Shown: positions 38,646-51,546, counted from the first letter of the stretch. The stretch: DNA of 64,000 bases from Lingula anatina (GCF_001039355.2 NW_019775588.1:14044-78043), one strand, 5' to 3'. Notes: a model not told the origin generated them from the sequence alone. A program made the numbers and translations.

Positions 38646-39907
38646 TCACTCGCTGACGTCATCTGCTTCTTTCACATAGATGATTTTTGCCCCTCCATCG
38701 TCATTCTCCACCTCCCCTTCTTCTTTGCTTCCAGCTTCCTCTGATTCTTCGCCTTCGAAATTTACGAAATTAATCGTAATGCTGCTGTCGCGCACTGGTT
38801 TGCGCAAGGCAACTTCCTTTCCATAGCTGGAGCTGTCTGAAGCTGCGCTAGATGGCTCTACTGTTGCACCCTCCTCTGCCAAGAAAAGCTTATTCAGGCG
38901 TTCATCTCGCGACTCTTCTGACTCTGCAGAGGCATCAGGTGAAACAACGTAGTTCTGCTCGTTTGAACGCCGAGGCTGCTTTGCTGAGATGGAAGGCTCG
39001 ACCTGTATGGGTGTTACACGATGAAAAGTTAAAATATACAAATTGCAATATCAAATTTTATCACACTTATTTAAAAACTTTTCAAAATGTGATTTTTATT
39101 AGAATTCGTTAGCGAGACCAAAGGCCTACATGGATTTTAGCCTACCTTTGAAGCACAACAGCAAAATATTGCCTTGAAGGCTTGCCATTTGGATCGTGTT
39201 TTCTTTTCCTCCTCTTTCCGTGTCTTTTCTTCAAAAGCCTTCAATTCTTCAATTGTTTTCAAATATGCTGCTCTCTCTGAGGAGGTAGTTGAATCCGGAC
39301 TTTTCCTAAAATATCGTTTATAGAAGGCCCTATTGTCATTGTTTGTGTAGAGAGGAGACTTGATGCGTAATAATAAAAATAATGAATAATGAATAAGGTT
39401 GTCTATTGTCTTTTGTGTGATGATAATAAAAAAGTAAATCTTTGCCTCTTGGGTAGAAAAACACATACATTCCGCTTTGAACGATTTACGTTATTATTAA
39501 TAGTGATAAAAATTTTAACAACAATGAAAATAATTTTACCAATTACTATGTAAAGTGCACATTTGAAATTGATTTGCGTTTGTGCTCGTAAGATAATTTA
39601 ATAAGTGTTTGTCAAATGCATTTTTAGGGTATAAATATAGTGAATGATTTAAAACATCAAATTACAAGTAAGAATTAAAGTCGCAATACTTAAACGGAAG
39701 AAACACCCTAAAAGTCGGTTACAGTTTACCTCTGTTAAAAACAGCACAAGTTGGAGTTGTGCTACGGACTTTTTCAACACTCCGAGTAGGGTAAACAAAG
39801 TAAAACGATTTTAAATACATATAATTTAAACAAAACATTAAAGCTTACCGGTCAACCACAGTCCTTGCATCGTCAATGTCCGCACTCGTGCAGCCAGTGT
39901 CTTTGAT
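38646..39907 (-). CDS. Acidic Ser/Glu-rich protein, C-terminal part; 5' end not found
   Basis: Three exons on the minus strand join in phase: 39907-39849, 39305-39146 and 39002-38646. They give 191 residues ending ...IYVKEADDVSE. The first exon starts with an acceptor, so an upstream exon with the start codon is missing from this model; it may lie above 39.9 kb but no candidate was convincing. Visible features are a Lys/Glu-rich helix-prone segment (KTIEELKAFEEKTRKEEEKK), a short basic segment ending in three cysteines (FKAIFCCCASK, a possible palmitoylation or metal site), and a Ser/Glu-rich acidic tail. No known domain is recognised. The intron between the last two exons (39003-39145) contains a piece of the neighbouring minisatellite. 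Confidence 0.6.
39041..39118 (+). repeat. Detached piece of the 37.2-38.1 kb minisatellite
   Basis: It matches 37271-37353 (CAAATTGCAATATCA, TTATC-CACTTAT, AAAATGTGATTTTTATTAGAAT, CG-T-AGCGAGAC). It sits inside a 143 bp intron of the acidic-protein gene, about 0.9 kb beyond the array, in the same orientation. Confidence 0.8.
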
Positions 39908-41469
39908 CTTAATAATAAAATAACAGAAAAATATAGAATAAAGGTTTTCAGTGACATTCAGAGAATAAACAAAATCGCAACCTTGAAACATCAACTGAAT
40001 AAATAATTACAACACATATTTGAGTGATGAATTATAAATGTAACTATTTAGGTAGGAGTCATCTCTTGCAGGTCCAGTCACGGTGTGAGTCAAATGTTGA
40101 CTAAAGGCATGCATGTAAACACATTATATTTAATTACTTTTTAATCTGTGAGTCAGAAGATACCAGAAGCATTAGCAGAGAAATGGTTGAATGTCGTGAC
40201 ATCGAGGCCCGGATATTCCACCGAAACAAATCATAACTTGTGTTTAGCCAACACCTGTTGTCTGTCAAATAGGTCGACCAGAAATTATCATTAAAAAGTT
40301 CTTAATTTTGCATGAGCTAAGTAAGTAAAAAATTCATTTTCCAATAATGAGCGTACTGTCGGTGCTGAGCTTACTGATGCGCCGATTCTAGTGGTAATCG
40401 GACGGCATAAATGACTTCAGCATGCACCTGAACTATAATTTATGGGCAAATTGTAGGCGACAAAAGTCATGAAATGCTGCTTCTTTGTGCACATTTTTTT
40501 CTTCGTGTGCTGTGTGTCAAAGGGACAAAATTCAAGAATTATCTCCGTGCTAAACGTACTTTGGACTTTTACACCCTTTCTGAATAAGTGCTCCCTTTGA
40601 TCGAGGATCAATATGACTGGGTAGAAAAAATATGGCCGGACTTTTGGAAATGGGTGAAGACATATGAGTCACGTACCTGACCGAGCTGGGGCGCCTGCGT
40701 TGTAACTGTCAATTTTTTTTTTTTTTTTTTTTTTGTGGGTCTTTTTGTTTCGTTCACTTATGAGTGTTTGCATGCACTGTCCTCCTTACAATGTACACAC
40801 CATAAGATATCTTGCCCTTAGGCATTCTGTCTTTCGTAGGGTGTTGTATGGTTTATAAAATATTACAAAACCAAAATGAACACATCTTCCTTATTTTCCA
40901 GGCCAGTTTCTTTACAGACCTACAACGTGCGTTAGACCTTTGCATAGCAATAAATTTCCCATAATTTTTGCATTCATGTTCAACGTATGCAAATATGATC
41001 GCGATGAGACCTTTAAAAAACATATTTACATGAAAATGTTAGGCAAAACCCAAACTTATTTTGACGTACAAAACAACATAGCTGACGGCCATATTCTCGC
41101 AAAACCGGTAGCTGAGCTCGAACCTTTCAGTGCGCAGAGTGCCCCATAAACGTTCATGTTTGTCCTAGCGGATGGCTACTCTTCACATACGAACGCATCG
41201 CGTGATATCGCAAGTTATAATTTCTTTGCACTGACATCATTGACCTTGGCATCAATGTGAAAAACGAATCGAACTAGACAAAGGGACGCCATCGCTGCAG
41301 AAAGCAGTTGATGAATTCCTTACTTTTGTGCGTGCCAAGGGGACTGCAAAAACGCACTTTGCTCTGGACAGACATTTTGGCACCAAGCGCTATGTTGTTG
41401 CAGTCGAAGCAATAGGACAGCGTATGGTGTTGTAACCTATTACTAGCCTACAAATACCTCACCAGTATT
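39908..41469. other. No exon identified
   Basis: A poly-T run lies at 40712-40733. Missing 5' exons of the acidic-protein gene and the promoter of the sulfotransferase gene may be here, but neither can be placed. Confidence 0.35.
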
Positions 41470-43741
41470 ATGGGTTCTTCGGAGATAAACATGAGGTGTT
41501 ACCTACGTGGTTTATTGCGTCACTGGAAGATGGTAACTGTGGTAACTCTGTACGTCGTGGCAAACTACTTTCTTTTTAGAACAGATACCACAGGTAACAC
41601 ATGTAGATTGACTTTACTTCATATGTTTAAGAGTAATTGGTGCAATATTTGGCCATTGTATATGCATCCGTTTTGTCAGCAATCCGTTAGGGAGATTCCG
41701 ATTGTGTGTACGCAGATACGTATGTAGAAGAGTATATGGCGGAACCTTATATGCAATGTGTTTGATTGGCAGATACCTGCTTTTGTCAATAGTCCATATT
41801 ACTCTATGTGGTCTATCAGTCTTAATCTACAAAACGAGTTTTAAAATTCTTCTCTCGCTGGATTCTCTGGTGTCTTGAAAACAGTGTATTTACAATTACA
41901 ATCTAAAGTGATCATGATTTTATTTTACATGGGATGCTATATGAAGAAAATAGACGACGTAAACAAAAACTATCTGCTAACGTTATCGTAACATAAGCAA
42001 TGGTAAATTACATGTTCCAACATCTGACGCGAGTACACGTTATACGGGTAGGTTAATAGAACAGCAGAACACGGAGGCGGCCCATAATTGTGTTATCAAA
42101 CATTTACACCCCATTTCCATAGATTTTTAGATCGATCTATCCCTGTGGGGAGTCTCACTAGATTACTGTCAGCTTGGCCGGCTTAAGCGTCTGTCCCGCC
42201 TACTAAAAGCTGTAAGGTGGTAATTAACTATGGTGTCCGCTCCGCTGACTGCAATTTAGCCTGAACCCCCAGGGAGTTAGGTCGATCTAAAACTTAATCT
42301 TTAGATTGATGTAAATCTCTGGGAAAGCACCCTTTGAGTCATTACTGTCCATCTATTCTTGCACAATTGTGAATTGCTTTGTTCCAGAGAAAGATTTCAT
42401 GCGGTCTGTTTCCGGCGTGTTTGTTACTGCAGCTATAAGCCGAGGAAACGCGTCGGGAATGAACGGCGCCGCCTATGCCACTGTGGCCGGTGAAGTAAGT
42501 TAACCGAGATATATTTTACTTTTTCATTTGAGGTGTCTAATCTGCCATGCATGCAGTTTGTTTAGCGAAGGAAATCTTATAGCTTAATTATCTCACCACG
42601 TGCGCGCCAGACAAGGAATTTCATCCTTTCTTTTGTCCCGCCAACATGTAGTCGCTCCTCAATTTATAAAATCAATATTTTATATGTACTTATATGTGTA
42701 CATGTATTAATTCACATATTAAAGATCAGTCAATTTTTGTTTTTCCTCTCAGTTATTGCACTTGTTTCTCTTTTACTTCAGTTGGCCATGAGTAATGTAC
42801 CAACGCAATGGAGAGAAAAAATCAAATTCAGACGCCAACATGTTAAAGACGTTTGTCGGAAGTTTAATCTTTCTTACAGCCTTGATGGCAGAGACCCCAA
42901 CTTTATGAACCGCATTGCTGGCTCGTTGGGTAACTTACTGGTGGTAGAAAAATCAAAGTTTGCATTTTGCTACGTCCCGAAAATCGCCAATACGAACTGG
43001 AAGCGCACGTTGCTTGCGCTGGCGGGTGCACTTAGTGCGAATGACATCAGGAGAGTACAAGCAAAGGACGTCCATTATGATCTGGCAGCGAAATACATAA
43101 AGCCATTGAATCAATATTCAGTGGCCGACAGAAAACATATTTTGGAAAATTACAAAACAGCTATGTTTTTTAGAAATCCTCTTGAGCGTTTGCTCTCGGT
43201 GTACAGGAACAAGATTGAAAACAAGCCGTATGAACACCCCGAAATATTGTCACTCGTGGGTAACTATGTCATGTCGCGCTTTTTGGGTTTAAAACCTGGA
43301 TTTCCGATAAGGATAGAACGCCAGAAAGAAAAAATACTAGGCCAGATGCCATCGGGGGAAACATTTGAGGCCGACCTGAAAAATATTCCAGATTTATTTC
43401 CAAATATAGACATACGATTTGATGAATTTTTGCGTTATATTATTGAACATCCCAGCAAGATAAATTCCCATTGGGCGCCTCCCTATACCGCGTGCTTTCC
43501 TTGTCAAATAGATTATGACTTCATTGGGAGCTTTGACACTTTGGCTGAGGACGCAGAGAATATATTAAGAATTTTGAATGCCGATCCAGGGCTGAAATTC
43601 CCGCAAGAAGCTGAAGGAAAGATAAGGACCGTCTCTTTAATGCAGGACTACTATCATAACATATCGAAGTCTTCATTAGCTCAGCTGCAGCAGCAGTATC
43701 GCATAGATATTGAAATGTCGAATTTTACCGATATCCAGTAA
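41470..43741 (+). CDS. Carbohydrate sulfotransferase, HNK-1/CHST8-14 type
   Basis: Exons 41470-41593, 42388-42494 and 42782-43741 join in phases 1 and 0 to 396 codons plus stop. Exon 1 encodes a short cytosolic tail and one hydrophobic anchor (MVTVVTLYVVANYFLF), as expected for a type II Golgi membrane enzyme. The catalytic domain transfers sulfate from PAPS to a glycan. The 5'-phosphosulfate-binding loop is at ~143-152 (PKIANTNWKR). The 3'-phosphate-binding motif is at ~206-221 (FFRNPLERLLSVYRNK). The conserved block HWAPPYTACFPC-IDYDFIG starts at ~307. These match the Sulfotransfer_2 family, and the length is near the usual 350-420. The PAPS loop has Ala-Asn where the family usually has Gly-Cys. 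The acceptor glycan cannot be told from sequence. An acceptor at 42752 would put the third exon out of phase, so 42782 is preferred. Confidence 0.88.
42107..42332. mobile_element. Inverted-repeat element, family 1, copy 3
   Basis: About 225 bp in intron 1 of the sulfotransferase gene. It runs from ACCCCATTTCCATAGATTTT to AAATCTCTGGGAAAGCACCC, imperfect inverted repeats. The core is nearly the same as in the copy at 3541. It ends ~55 bp upstream of the exon 2 acceptor. Confidence 0.85.
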
Positions 43742-43789
43742 ATCACTGGTAAATGTGGTGCAAAGTCCATTTAACTGGCCTTGGAGAAA

Positions 43790-43795
43790 AATAAA
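43790..43795 (+). terminator. Polyadenylation signal of the sulfotransferase gene
   Basis: AATAAA 49 bases after the stop codon at 43739-43741. Confidence 0.5.
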
Positions 43796-44355
43796 CAGAA
43801 CTGTGGTACATTCAGGGGCAGTTTTACTCCCATTGTGCATGCATTACATAACTCGTGAGATCATTTTACATGAGATATGTGACAATATATGTCACCCTCA
43901 TAAATCCAATCAAAAAAAAAAAAATAATAATAATAATAAATAAAATTGGCCACTTATGTGAAAGTAGCGATGCTATAAGGATATAAGGATAAGTAAGTAT
44001 TTACATGAAAGGTTCCACTGACAAATTAATAGTGCGGAATACTTCTGTTTAAGGGGTTTTAATGACAGTCTCGCTGTTTCTCTAGATGCCCAATGTCTAC
44101 CCGTATATTTCTAATCTATCCAAATCTATTATCCAATGTTAAAACGTATCAGGTAAAAATTATGCGATTCACTAAAGCCTAGGTTGCATTTGCCAAGGGC
44201 ACCGTAAAATAAAACAGGTGTCGGTGCATCGCTAACGTTTGTTTGGTTAAAACAATTTTTCTTAGAATTGCGGTCACTAATCATTTTCAGTCACATATTT
44301 TGTCTTGATTGTTCCAATTTTTATCGTTTATCAAATTCTTAACTATTATAAATTT

Positions 44356-44450
44356 AAGATTAGCCTGACCTAAGTGGGTCAAAATCTAGGGCGAGTACAA
44401 ATAAATGGGACTCTCTATCATGGGGAATTCCTGTCACGTTATACACCGGG
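44356..44450 (+). repeat. Dispersed repeat, copy 2
   Basis: Related to 5231-5312 in the same orientation (GACCTAAGTGGGTCAAAA, GGGACTCTCT, CTGTCACGTTATACACCGGG) with ~13 extra bases in the middle. Confidence 0.6.
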
Positions 44451-44733
44451 CTTACGTTTTTGGAAATAGTTTCAGATTGACATAATAGGGTAGGCTACAG
44501 AGGGAGCGAATCCGGACGATTTCGTACGGCCACCTCTGCCTCTGCACGGTCGTCGTACGAAAGTGATATAATGGCAGTATACAGACACTGTATGGGTATC
44601 GCAAAGCAAAATGTAACCAAGGCTTTAGTTTGAAATTTTCGGTACATTGTGTGCATCTGTAGTCGGAAGCTGTGCGAACGCCCCTAAATAATAATAATAA
44701 TAATAATAATAATAAGTAAATGATGTATTGTAC

Positions 44734-44910
44734 CGTTTCTAACGAGGTCAGCTCTTCACTTGCGCCTGAGGTCACAGCCTGCGCCGGAGATGCTCTTGCG
44801 GTAATTCTTCCCCTGCGCCGTCGAATGCTATTTAATGCCTGCACAGCAGCCCTATGAAGTCGTGTCTGAATACGTGCGATTCGGGCCACACCCGATTCAA
44901 CCTCATCCAT
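44734..44910 (-). CDS. Possible first coding exon or element-derived frame
   Basis: The minus-strand frame opens with an ATG and encodes a basic, Arg/Ala-rich 59-residue stretch (MDEVESGVARIARIQTRLH...). It ends at a plausible donor (ACG|GTACAA) in phase 0. The sequence is noticeably richer in G/C than its surroundings, which is why it is listed. No downstream exon or domain is recognised. The same frame stays open down to 44452 through an (ATT)n tract, and that part is probably not coding. It could be part of a transposable element. Confidence 0.2.
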
Positions 44911-45576
44911 ACTAAATTATTCCTTTAACAATATCAATACTTGAGACTCTACACGAAGGTCGTGTACCAAAGCTACAGTTATTGTAACTAACGTTACGGC
45001 AACTGCGGCAGTGCATGACGTCATTGGTTCTTATGACGTCACAACGTTAGCGTTATAGCGGAGTAAACGTGCAACAATGAGGCGCTTCATTGTTGATGCA
45101 GATTTCAGGTTTTCAGTGTCAAGATTTATGTACAGTATGCACAGTGTATACTATGTATAGAGTTAATTGATATTTAATGTTATGAAACAGAAAATCGCCA
45201 GCTGGTTTGGTAGCTATGTTTATTGTAACAAAAACTTTCTATACCGATTGAATCAAGCGTATTTCTTGTTCAACTTTTGGATGAGGCATACCCACACAGG
45301 TAATTCCATATCACTGCAATCTTTTTCTTACATGTCGCTTTAGCAGAATCTTTAGCAGAATCTTACTTTCTTCTTTTTTATGATTTTCGACTTCAATTTA
45401 AGTTCTATATCACAAATTTCTCTCAGACTAAGAAACTACTTAAAAGTTCGACGTATGTCAAAAACGCATTTTACTTTTTCAAAGCGTCAGATATAAATGT
45501 AGAGATTATATATATATTGCTGTCCTCAATTCATATCGAAAGAAAGGAAGCACTCTCATTCAAACAAAGTGGTGAC

Positions 45577-48500
45577 CTATTTTGATGAAGCGTCACGAAC
45601 GATGATTCTCCCCTTCTGGCTTCTGTTGGTGAAGGCGTTGTTTCTGGTACACATATAGTGGAACACGCCCTCCTTAGCGAACTGAAGAGGACCTACGTCA
45701 TAGTAGGCTTTGGCATTGTCCAGCAGAACCATGCTGCCACTGTATCGGGCTAAAATATATGGAAAAAAAACAAACCTTATATAATTAGCGTACTTTTTGC
45801 GGTGAACCCAATGTTTACAAATATATGTGCTTTCAGAATGCTCACGCTCTCCAATTAAAAATGAACTATAACCCTTGATCCTTGAACGACCAATTTTGCT
45901 TACCAAAAAGAGGAATCAATTTGTGTTCAAATATCATTCAGTGATAATATTTTCTAACTTTTGAATAGTTTTCTGTCCTATGGTTACAGTTTGAACCCAA
46001 ACTTACAATTTACACGTATGACAATAATTTACAATTTGCCCCTTAATTATCAACTGGCACCTAATTAACATTTCAATAAAGCGGGTTCTTACAACGCTAT
46101 TGTTCGAACCCGTGACTGAATACTTATTTCAAGTCAGTGCACTTACGGGGTGCCAACAGCGCCATCTTCTGGAGGACAGCTCTCGTTTCTGTCGATGCCC
46201 CGATCAGACGGGTCACGTTATCCAAGTGCATGGGATAGTTAGCTCCATACTGGCCAAGGACATCCAGTCCACCGTAAGCAAGACCGGGCGTTCCTTCTGG
46301 GTAGACCTTGTTCTTAAGCACGACCATGTTGTTACGGTCAGTTCCCCTTCGTCCATTTCCGGCGTTGTTGCGTGGATTTCTATCTGATCCTGTCCATCTG
46401 GAAGGAACAAGAAATTATTTATCTACCTATTTCTCAATTCATTCACTTAATGATTGCAAAAATCGTCCATTGCTTTTTAGTCTGTATTTGATCTTTTAAA
46501 CTACCCATTTTTATCACGAACTACCCTATACAGCCAGAAAAAATATTGGAATATGGATTTTCACGTTGTAAAACCGACTGAAAAGCTACAAGGTGCAACA
46601 TCATGTCATCATCAATTCTGTTGGTAATTAATTTGTTTTGACCGCTATAAGTTTTCCGTTAATTTCAATGTTCGAAGGAATTATATATATATATATATAT
46701 ACACGAAAGAATTATCACAGTGGCTATAAAAATGTTCACAAAAGTATTCTTGTTTCTATAAAGTATATCTATTATTTTGCGAGTGGAACAGTTATGTTCC
46801 ACCGCTACTTGAACTATCCAAATGTTTTTTCACAAATACTTATTTTAATTGGCAAAAATTAATTGACATCGTGTGAACCAAATATAGTTTTGCGGTGTAC
46901 AGAATTACAGCCAACTTACTGAATATGTACGAAGTCGTTTGTGTTAATCTCCAAGGTGTTGGGGACAAAGTCGTACTCCACTGCTGGGTACACCTGTTGG
47001 TTGTTTCCGCGTTTTCCCCTCACGTTCAAATTGTGGATGGTGGCGCCTTGCAGCTCGGTAGGTCTCTGCCTAATTTCAAACACATGGGACCTGCAAAATC
47101 AAAAACACATTGTCCATTCAACAGATGTACCGTTTGTATCTCTGTATTAACTTATCATGAACAGCGATTCATAGGATGCACTGCCCAAAGAGGGTACATT
47201 AAGATAGTGGTGGATCATGAAAAATACAAGAAAAATTGCCCTTATTTGTGATGAGGAGCAGCATGATTTCTTCAGAATATTATTTTGATGGAAGCCTACC
47301 TGTCCTGGAAAGTACGTCCAAACTGAGCCGTGTTTATGGCCAATGCAAGCTTCACATCGAGGCCCGGAAACACCCGAACATCCGGGTTATTCTTGAAGAC
47401 ATAGCCCCGTGCTTCAGCAGACTCCTTGTTGGGAAAATTGAATGTCCTTGAAAGGTCAATTTTGGAACCGTCTGTGTCGCTATCAGTGTTGAAAGACGCG
47501 TCTGTGTTCCATGAGTCGTAGTCGTTAGTGGAGATATTATATCTGAAAAGTTAGTTATAAGAATATAAATAGCATACCGAGTAGTAGTCAGGGTATGAGT
47601 TGTCAATCACTCTACAAGAGCAGCTAAAGAATACTGAGCGGTGAGAAAAGAGTCAGATTACAATGATATTTTTTTTCATTTGCGAAACAAAAGCTTAAAT
47701 CGGAGTCCCCGTGTTAAAGGAATGAAAGTACACAAATATTGGAATGCAATTTGTTCTGATTTTAGCTGTATTAAAATTGTTTTGTAGGAACTACTGGTAC
47801 TGTAGTTGCTAGTGCATTCCCTTTATTTTCTGGATACCATATTGATAAAATCAATTATTTTATGCCACTCTCTATTGTTTCAAGAACCAATTACCTCATC
47901 CGTAAGACGCATTTCTCATGAGCAATACCCTCTGGAATTACCCAATCGTATGTATTGAAATTTCCTCCGATCCCGTTGCCGTTGTGGTTGTCACGTGACC
48001 AGGGAGCCTTGATACACTTTGGCGGTGGAAGACCATGTGCAGGAAACTCAGTCCACTGTGCACCTACCGCTCTTCCGCGTATTTTGAAATTCTAAAATGC
48101 CAAGAAAGAAAAATGAATTGCATACCTGTATGTCGTGTATCAAAAATACAGTAAAAAAGTCTCGTAAAAACCGTATCTTATTTGAAATGTGCACATCACA
48201 TGCAACGTGCTTCATTCCTCCCCCCCCCCCTTCACCTAATATCATTGACACTTACCTCACAATCCTCTCTGTTGTCCGGTATGACAATATTCCTGCGATA
48301 AAATCTATTCAGCTGGTTTCTGTCGATGACACACGACCATCTTGACTTAACGTTGTTGCTCTCTGCTTGGTAATAGTTGCAGCGTTCAACGTCATTGGTC
48401 ATGACGACGATGTCCTAAAGGAGAGTTAACTACATATGTATTAAAAGACGAGATCGATGGTGAACCCGGAAAGAGGCACCGAAGAACACGTGCACTCCTG

Positions 48501-49615
48501 GGTTCGGAAATACACCGCCTCCCTCAGCAAAAAGTATAACAAGAAAAACGCTGCAAAGCCAAAATAAATAGTATTTGAATTCAGGCATTGATGCTCCAAG
48601 GGATACCACTACTTACCACAATATCAGATCGGCCCCTACATGATTCAACGATTAGGTCTCAAATCCGTTTCCCGTTTGAAAACAACTAAACAAATTAAGT
48701 GCAACGCTGAACCTTAGTCTCATATGGAAATGAGAGAAATCTATACTTACCTTCCAAGGGGAGTGGTGCCAATAGGGATAGTAGTCTCTCTCTTCTGGAC
48801 ATTCGTAACCACGTTTGGTGCCGCCAGCGTTCTGTCTTGTGTATCTAGCATCGTTGCGGCCAAGGTTCTTCAGAAAAAATATATAAATTTTAAATTGATT
48901 ACATTTGGTGTTAAATACCCATAATCATGTTGGGTGCAGTTCGTATTCTGTCTTGTATAAAGTTACCATGTGTGTGTCTGAGCTAGGACCCAACAGCAAG
49001 CTTCTGTAGTAACCTGTATTTCAGATATACTGTAGATACATGCATATTTATTGACTTTTGATTTAGAAAATATAGGGTGAATTAAACAAATTAATCACAA
49101 TAATCCTAGTTCAGTAAAGCACTGCGAAACAGACGCGTCTCGCAGTACACCCTCTTCCTTCAATTCTCCCTTTTTCAAAACTTTATAATGAGTAAAACGA
49201 GACAAAAACAAAACAACTAATTTCTCATCCCTGTTCCCCACGTATAGGCCCTACCCTACATTCCACTGTAAAATGTTTTCGTTTAATTCGCTCGGCAAAA
49301 TTTTGTTGTGCATCCCCCTCCCAAAATTCTGGATCCGGGAATGTCTTAGATGGCCTTCTTCCTTTAAGTTTTTCCAGACGATACTTCCATTTTTCAAGAC
49401 ATTTTTCAGTGCCCATGCCAGTGACCAATTAAAGCAAAAACGTTTCAGGGGTAAAATCATGGAAAAGAGTTGCATAAAAATTCATAAACGACTATAAAAA
49501 ATCATTTTTAAAACAAAAAATAATTCAGGGATGTTCCCGTATCTATACCGTATGAAACTGCACAAAAATCGTTAAAAAGGGTGACGTGTGGGCGTGTGCA
49601 AGAAAGAATGAGAGT

Positions 49616-49667
<52 letters not shown>

Positions 49668-51546
49668 GATTGAACAATCTACAGATTTACGAAAATATTC
49701 AAGAAATCAAATGAAGAAACATATTTTAGCATCACACGCCGTTATTCACAATGAAAAGGACAAACGTGCCCAACTGCATCAGCGATAAAAAGAAGCACGT
49801 GCCTACCTGATCCGCCAAGAAAAGCCTCTGGTTCCTTTGCCTAGTGCGACAGTACAGATAGTGTTCCCATTCTTCGTGCATCCCAAAAGCTGTATTGCTG
49901 TCCTGGTTGTCCCGAATCGTCCCAGTCGTTCTTCCGTCTCTGATCTTGTCATCGCACATGTACTGCAATATAAGCTCGCAGTTAGAGTTCTGGTCCGCGC
50001 AGCTGTGCTGGTTCGCCCTGTGTAATGTAATTTCAATTATCACAAATAGGAATAAGAATGAGAACGATGACAACGTCGACACTGATAATAATATTTAAAC
50101 TCTTTCTACATGCCGTGCCACCAATGATGATAATACACACACTGGACAATAGAAGTGTCACCCCCTGAATCAGAGTAATCAAAGTTATTAACCTGAAGAG
50201 GCGGAATATAAGCAATGTCAGAATATCGATACAGTTGAATTGTTCAGTCAGAACCGTTTCTTTTGTGAAATTTGATGTTCATAAAATGATAACAAGAGCA
50301 TAACATTCCACAGTCATTTATCTCTCCCAAAGTATTGGTTCAGTAGGTGTGACACTTCTATTGTCCAGTGTGTGTACATGCAATTGTTGCAATTCTACAT
50401 CCATAATGTGATGGTAACAATAAGTTTATCAGAGACTAGAGAGGTTAAATGAACACATTGAATATTAACTTCCAACTAAAACGCATTCTAAAAATTAAAA
50501 TACATGTATTTACTGACATTAGTTAAATTGGCATCTGATAAAGAAGCTGTTAAATATTTTAGAGATTAGAAGGAGCCGTTATTGAGTGCCCTCGACCTTG
50601 ACCTTATATCAGCAGATGGAAGGAAAAAATGTTCATGATAAAAAAAAAAAATGTTTTTCATCGATATATTAAAATAATAGAAATAAGCCCTTTTGGACTT
50701 TTAGGACAATAACAGATGAAAGAACAAACCTACATGTATGTACAACGGATGGAATTAAAATATAAGCCCTTTGGACAATGACAAAAATAGGGAGGAGAAA
50801 AGAGAAAAAGCCAAAGGAAGAACGAATTAAATACAAAAAAAGCTCTGCCAATGATTGTTTTAACAATTTAAAAGAATAAAGCCCTAAAAAAACAGATGAA
50901 ATACAAATAGTCCTTTAGAGAAATGATGAAAAAAGATCTCAGATTAAGAAAAAGGATTACCAAATTAAATTAAATTGCGTGACCTTTCATTTATAAGTTA
51001 TGGATAGAAAAATAGCGTACCATTCAATGCTGAGTGTAGAACCCTCGTAGTAGTACATAGGCTCTCCCACATTGTATCCACCGCGGTTGTTATTTTGGGA
51101 ATCGAACAACCTGAAATATTTTACAAATGCAATTGCATATTAATTATACTTAAAATTGTTATTGTAGAATGAACCACCTGCTAAGCTCTTAAAATTAAAT
51201 TACTGGATAAGCAAAACTAGACAAAACACAGCAATTTTTATCCCTTTTTGCTGTATATTGTGGTGAAATTGTCCCCGTCTTCTACTTTTTATTCATTTGT
51301 TCACGCTCAGTAAAACATATTTTTGTGCACACACATTTAACTAACCCCCGTATCTGCCTGTTAACACCCACGCAACATGACATGGTTAAGTAGATTGTTT
51401 CTAAATTTGCCAATCTTAATAAATAAATAAATAGAATAAAATGTAAAAAGTAAAAAAATACAATTTCACAAAAAAAAAGTTGACCGTTATACCTCTTGTT
51501 ATTTCTCACTTCCCGACCATTACCATTCAGTCTGTTATTGCTTCCT
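45577..51546 (-). CDS. DD3-3-like secreted protein, copy 2; exon 1 not found
   Basis: Ten exons on the minus strand correspond to exons 2-11 of the 28323-36130 gene: 51546-51493, 51110-51021, 50017-49807, 48867-48751, 48414-48256, 48091-47895, 47542-47300, 47090-46920, 46397-46147 and 45749-45577. Nine exon lengths are identical to copy 1; the sixth exon is one codon shorter (159 versus 162). Phases join and no internal stop is seen. Proteins differ by scattered substitutions, for example [19 protein letters not shown] versus [19 protein letters not shown] and [11 protein letters not shown] versus [12 protein letters not shown], so this is an old, maintained duplicate. I could not find the exon with start codon and signal peptide between 51547 and ~60000. 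It may be distant, diverged or lost. A truncated Diedel-like remnant begins ~200 bp upstream of exon 2, at the place where exon 1 would be expected. Confidence 0.82.
49619..49665. repeat. (AG)n microsatellite
   Basis: About 22 AG dinucleotides in an intron of DD3-3-like copy 2. Confidence 0.9.

Noticed and set aside
46124-46410. Plus-strand frames overlapping DD3-3-like copy 2 exons
   Set aside because: They are shadows of the minus-strand exons, which carry the conserved protein.
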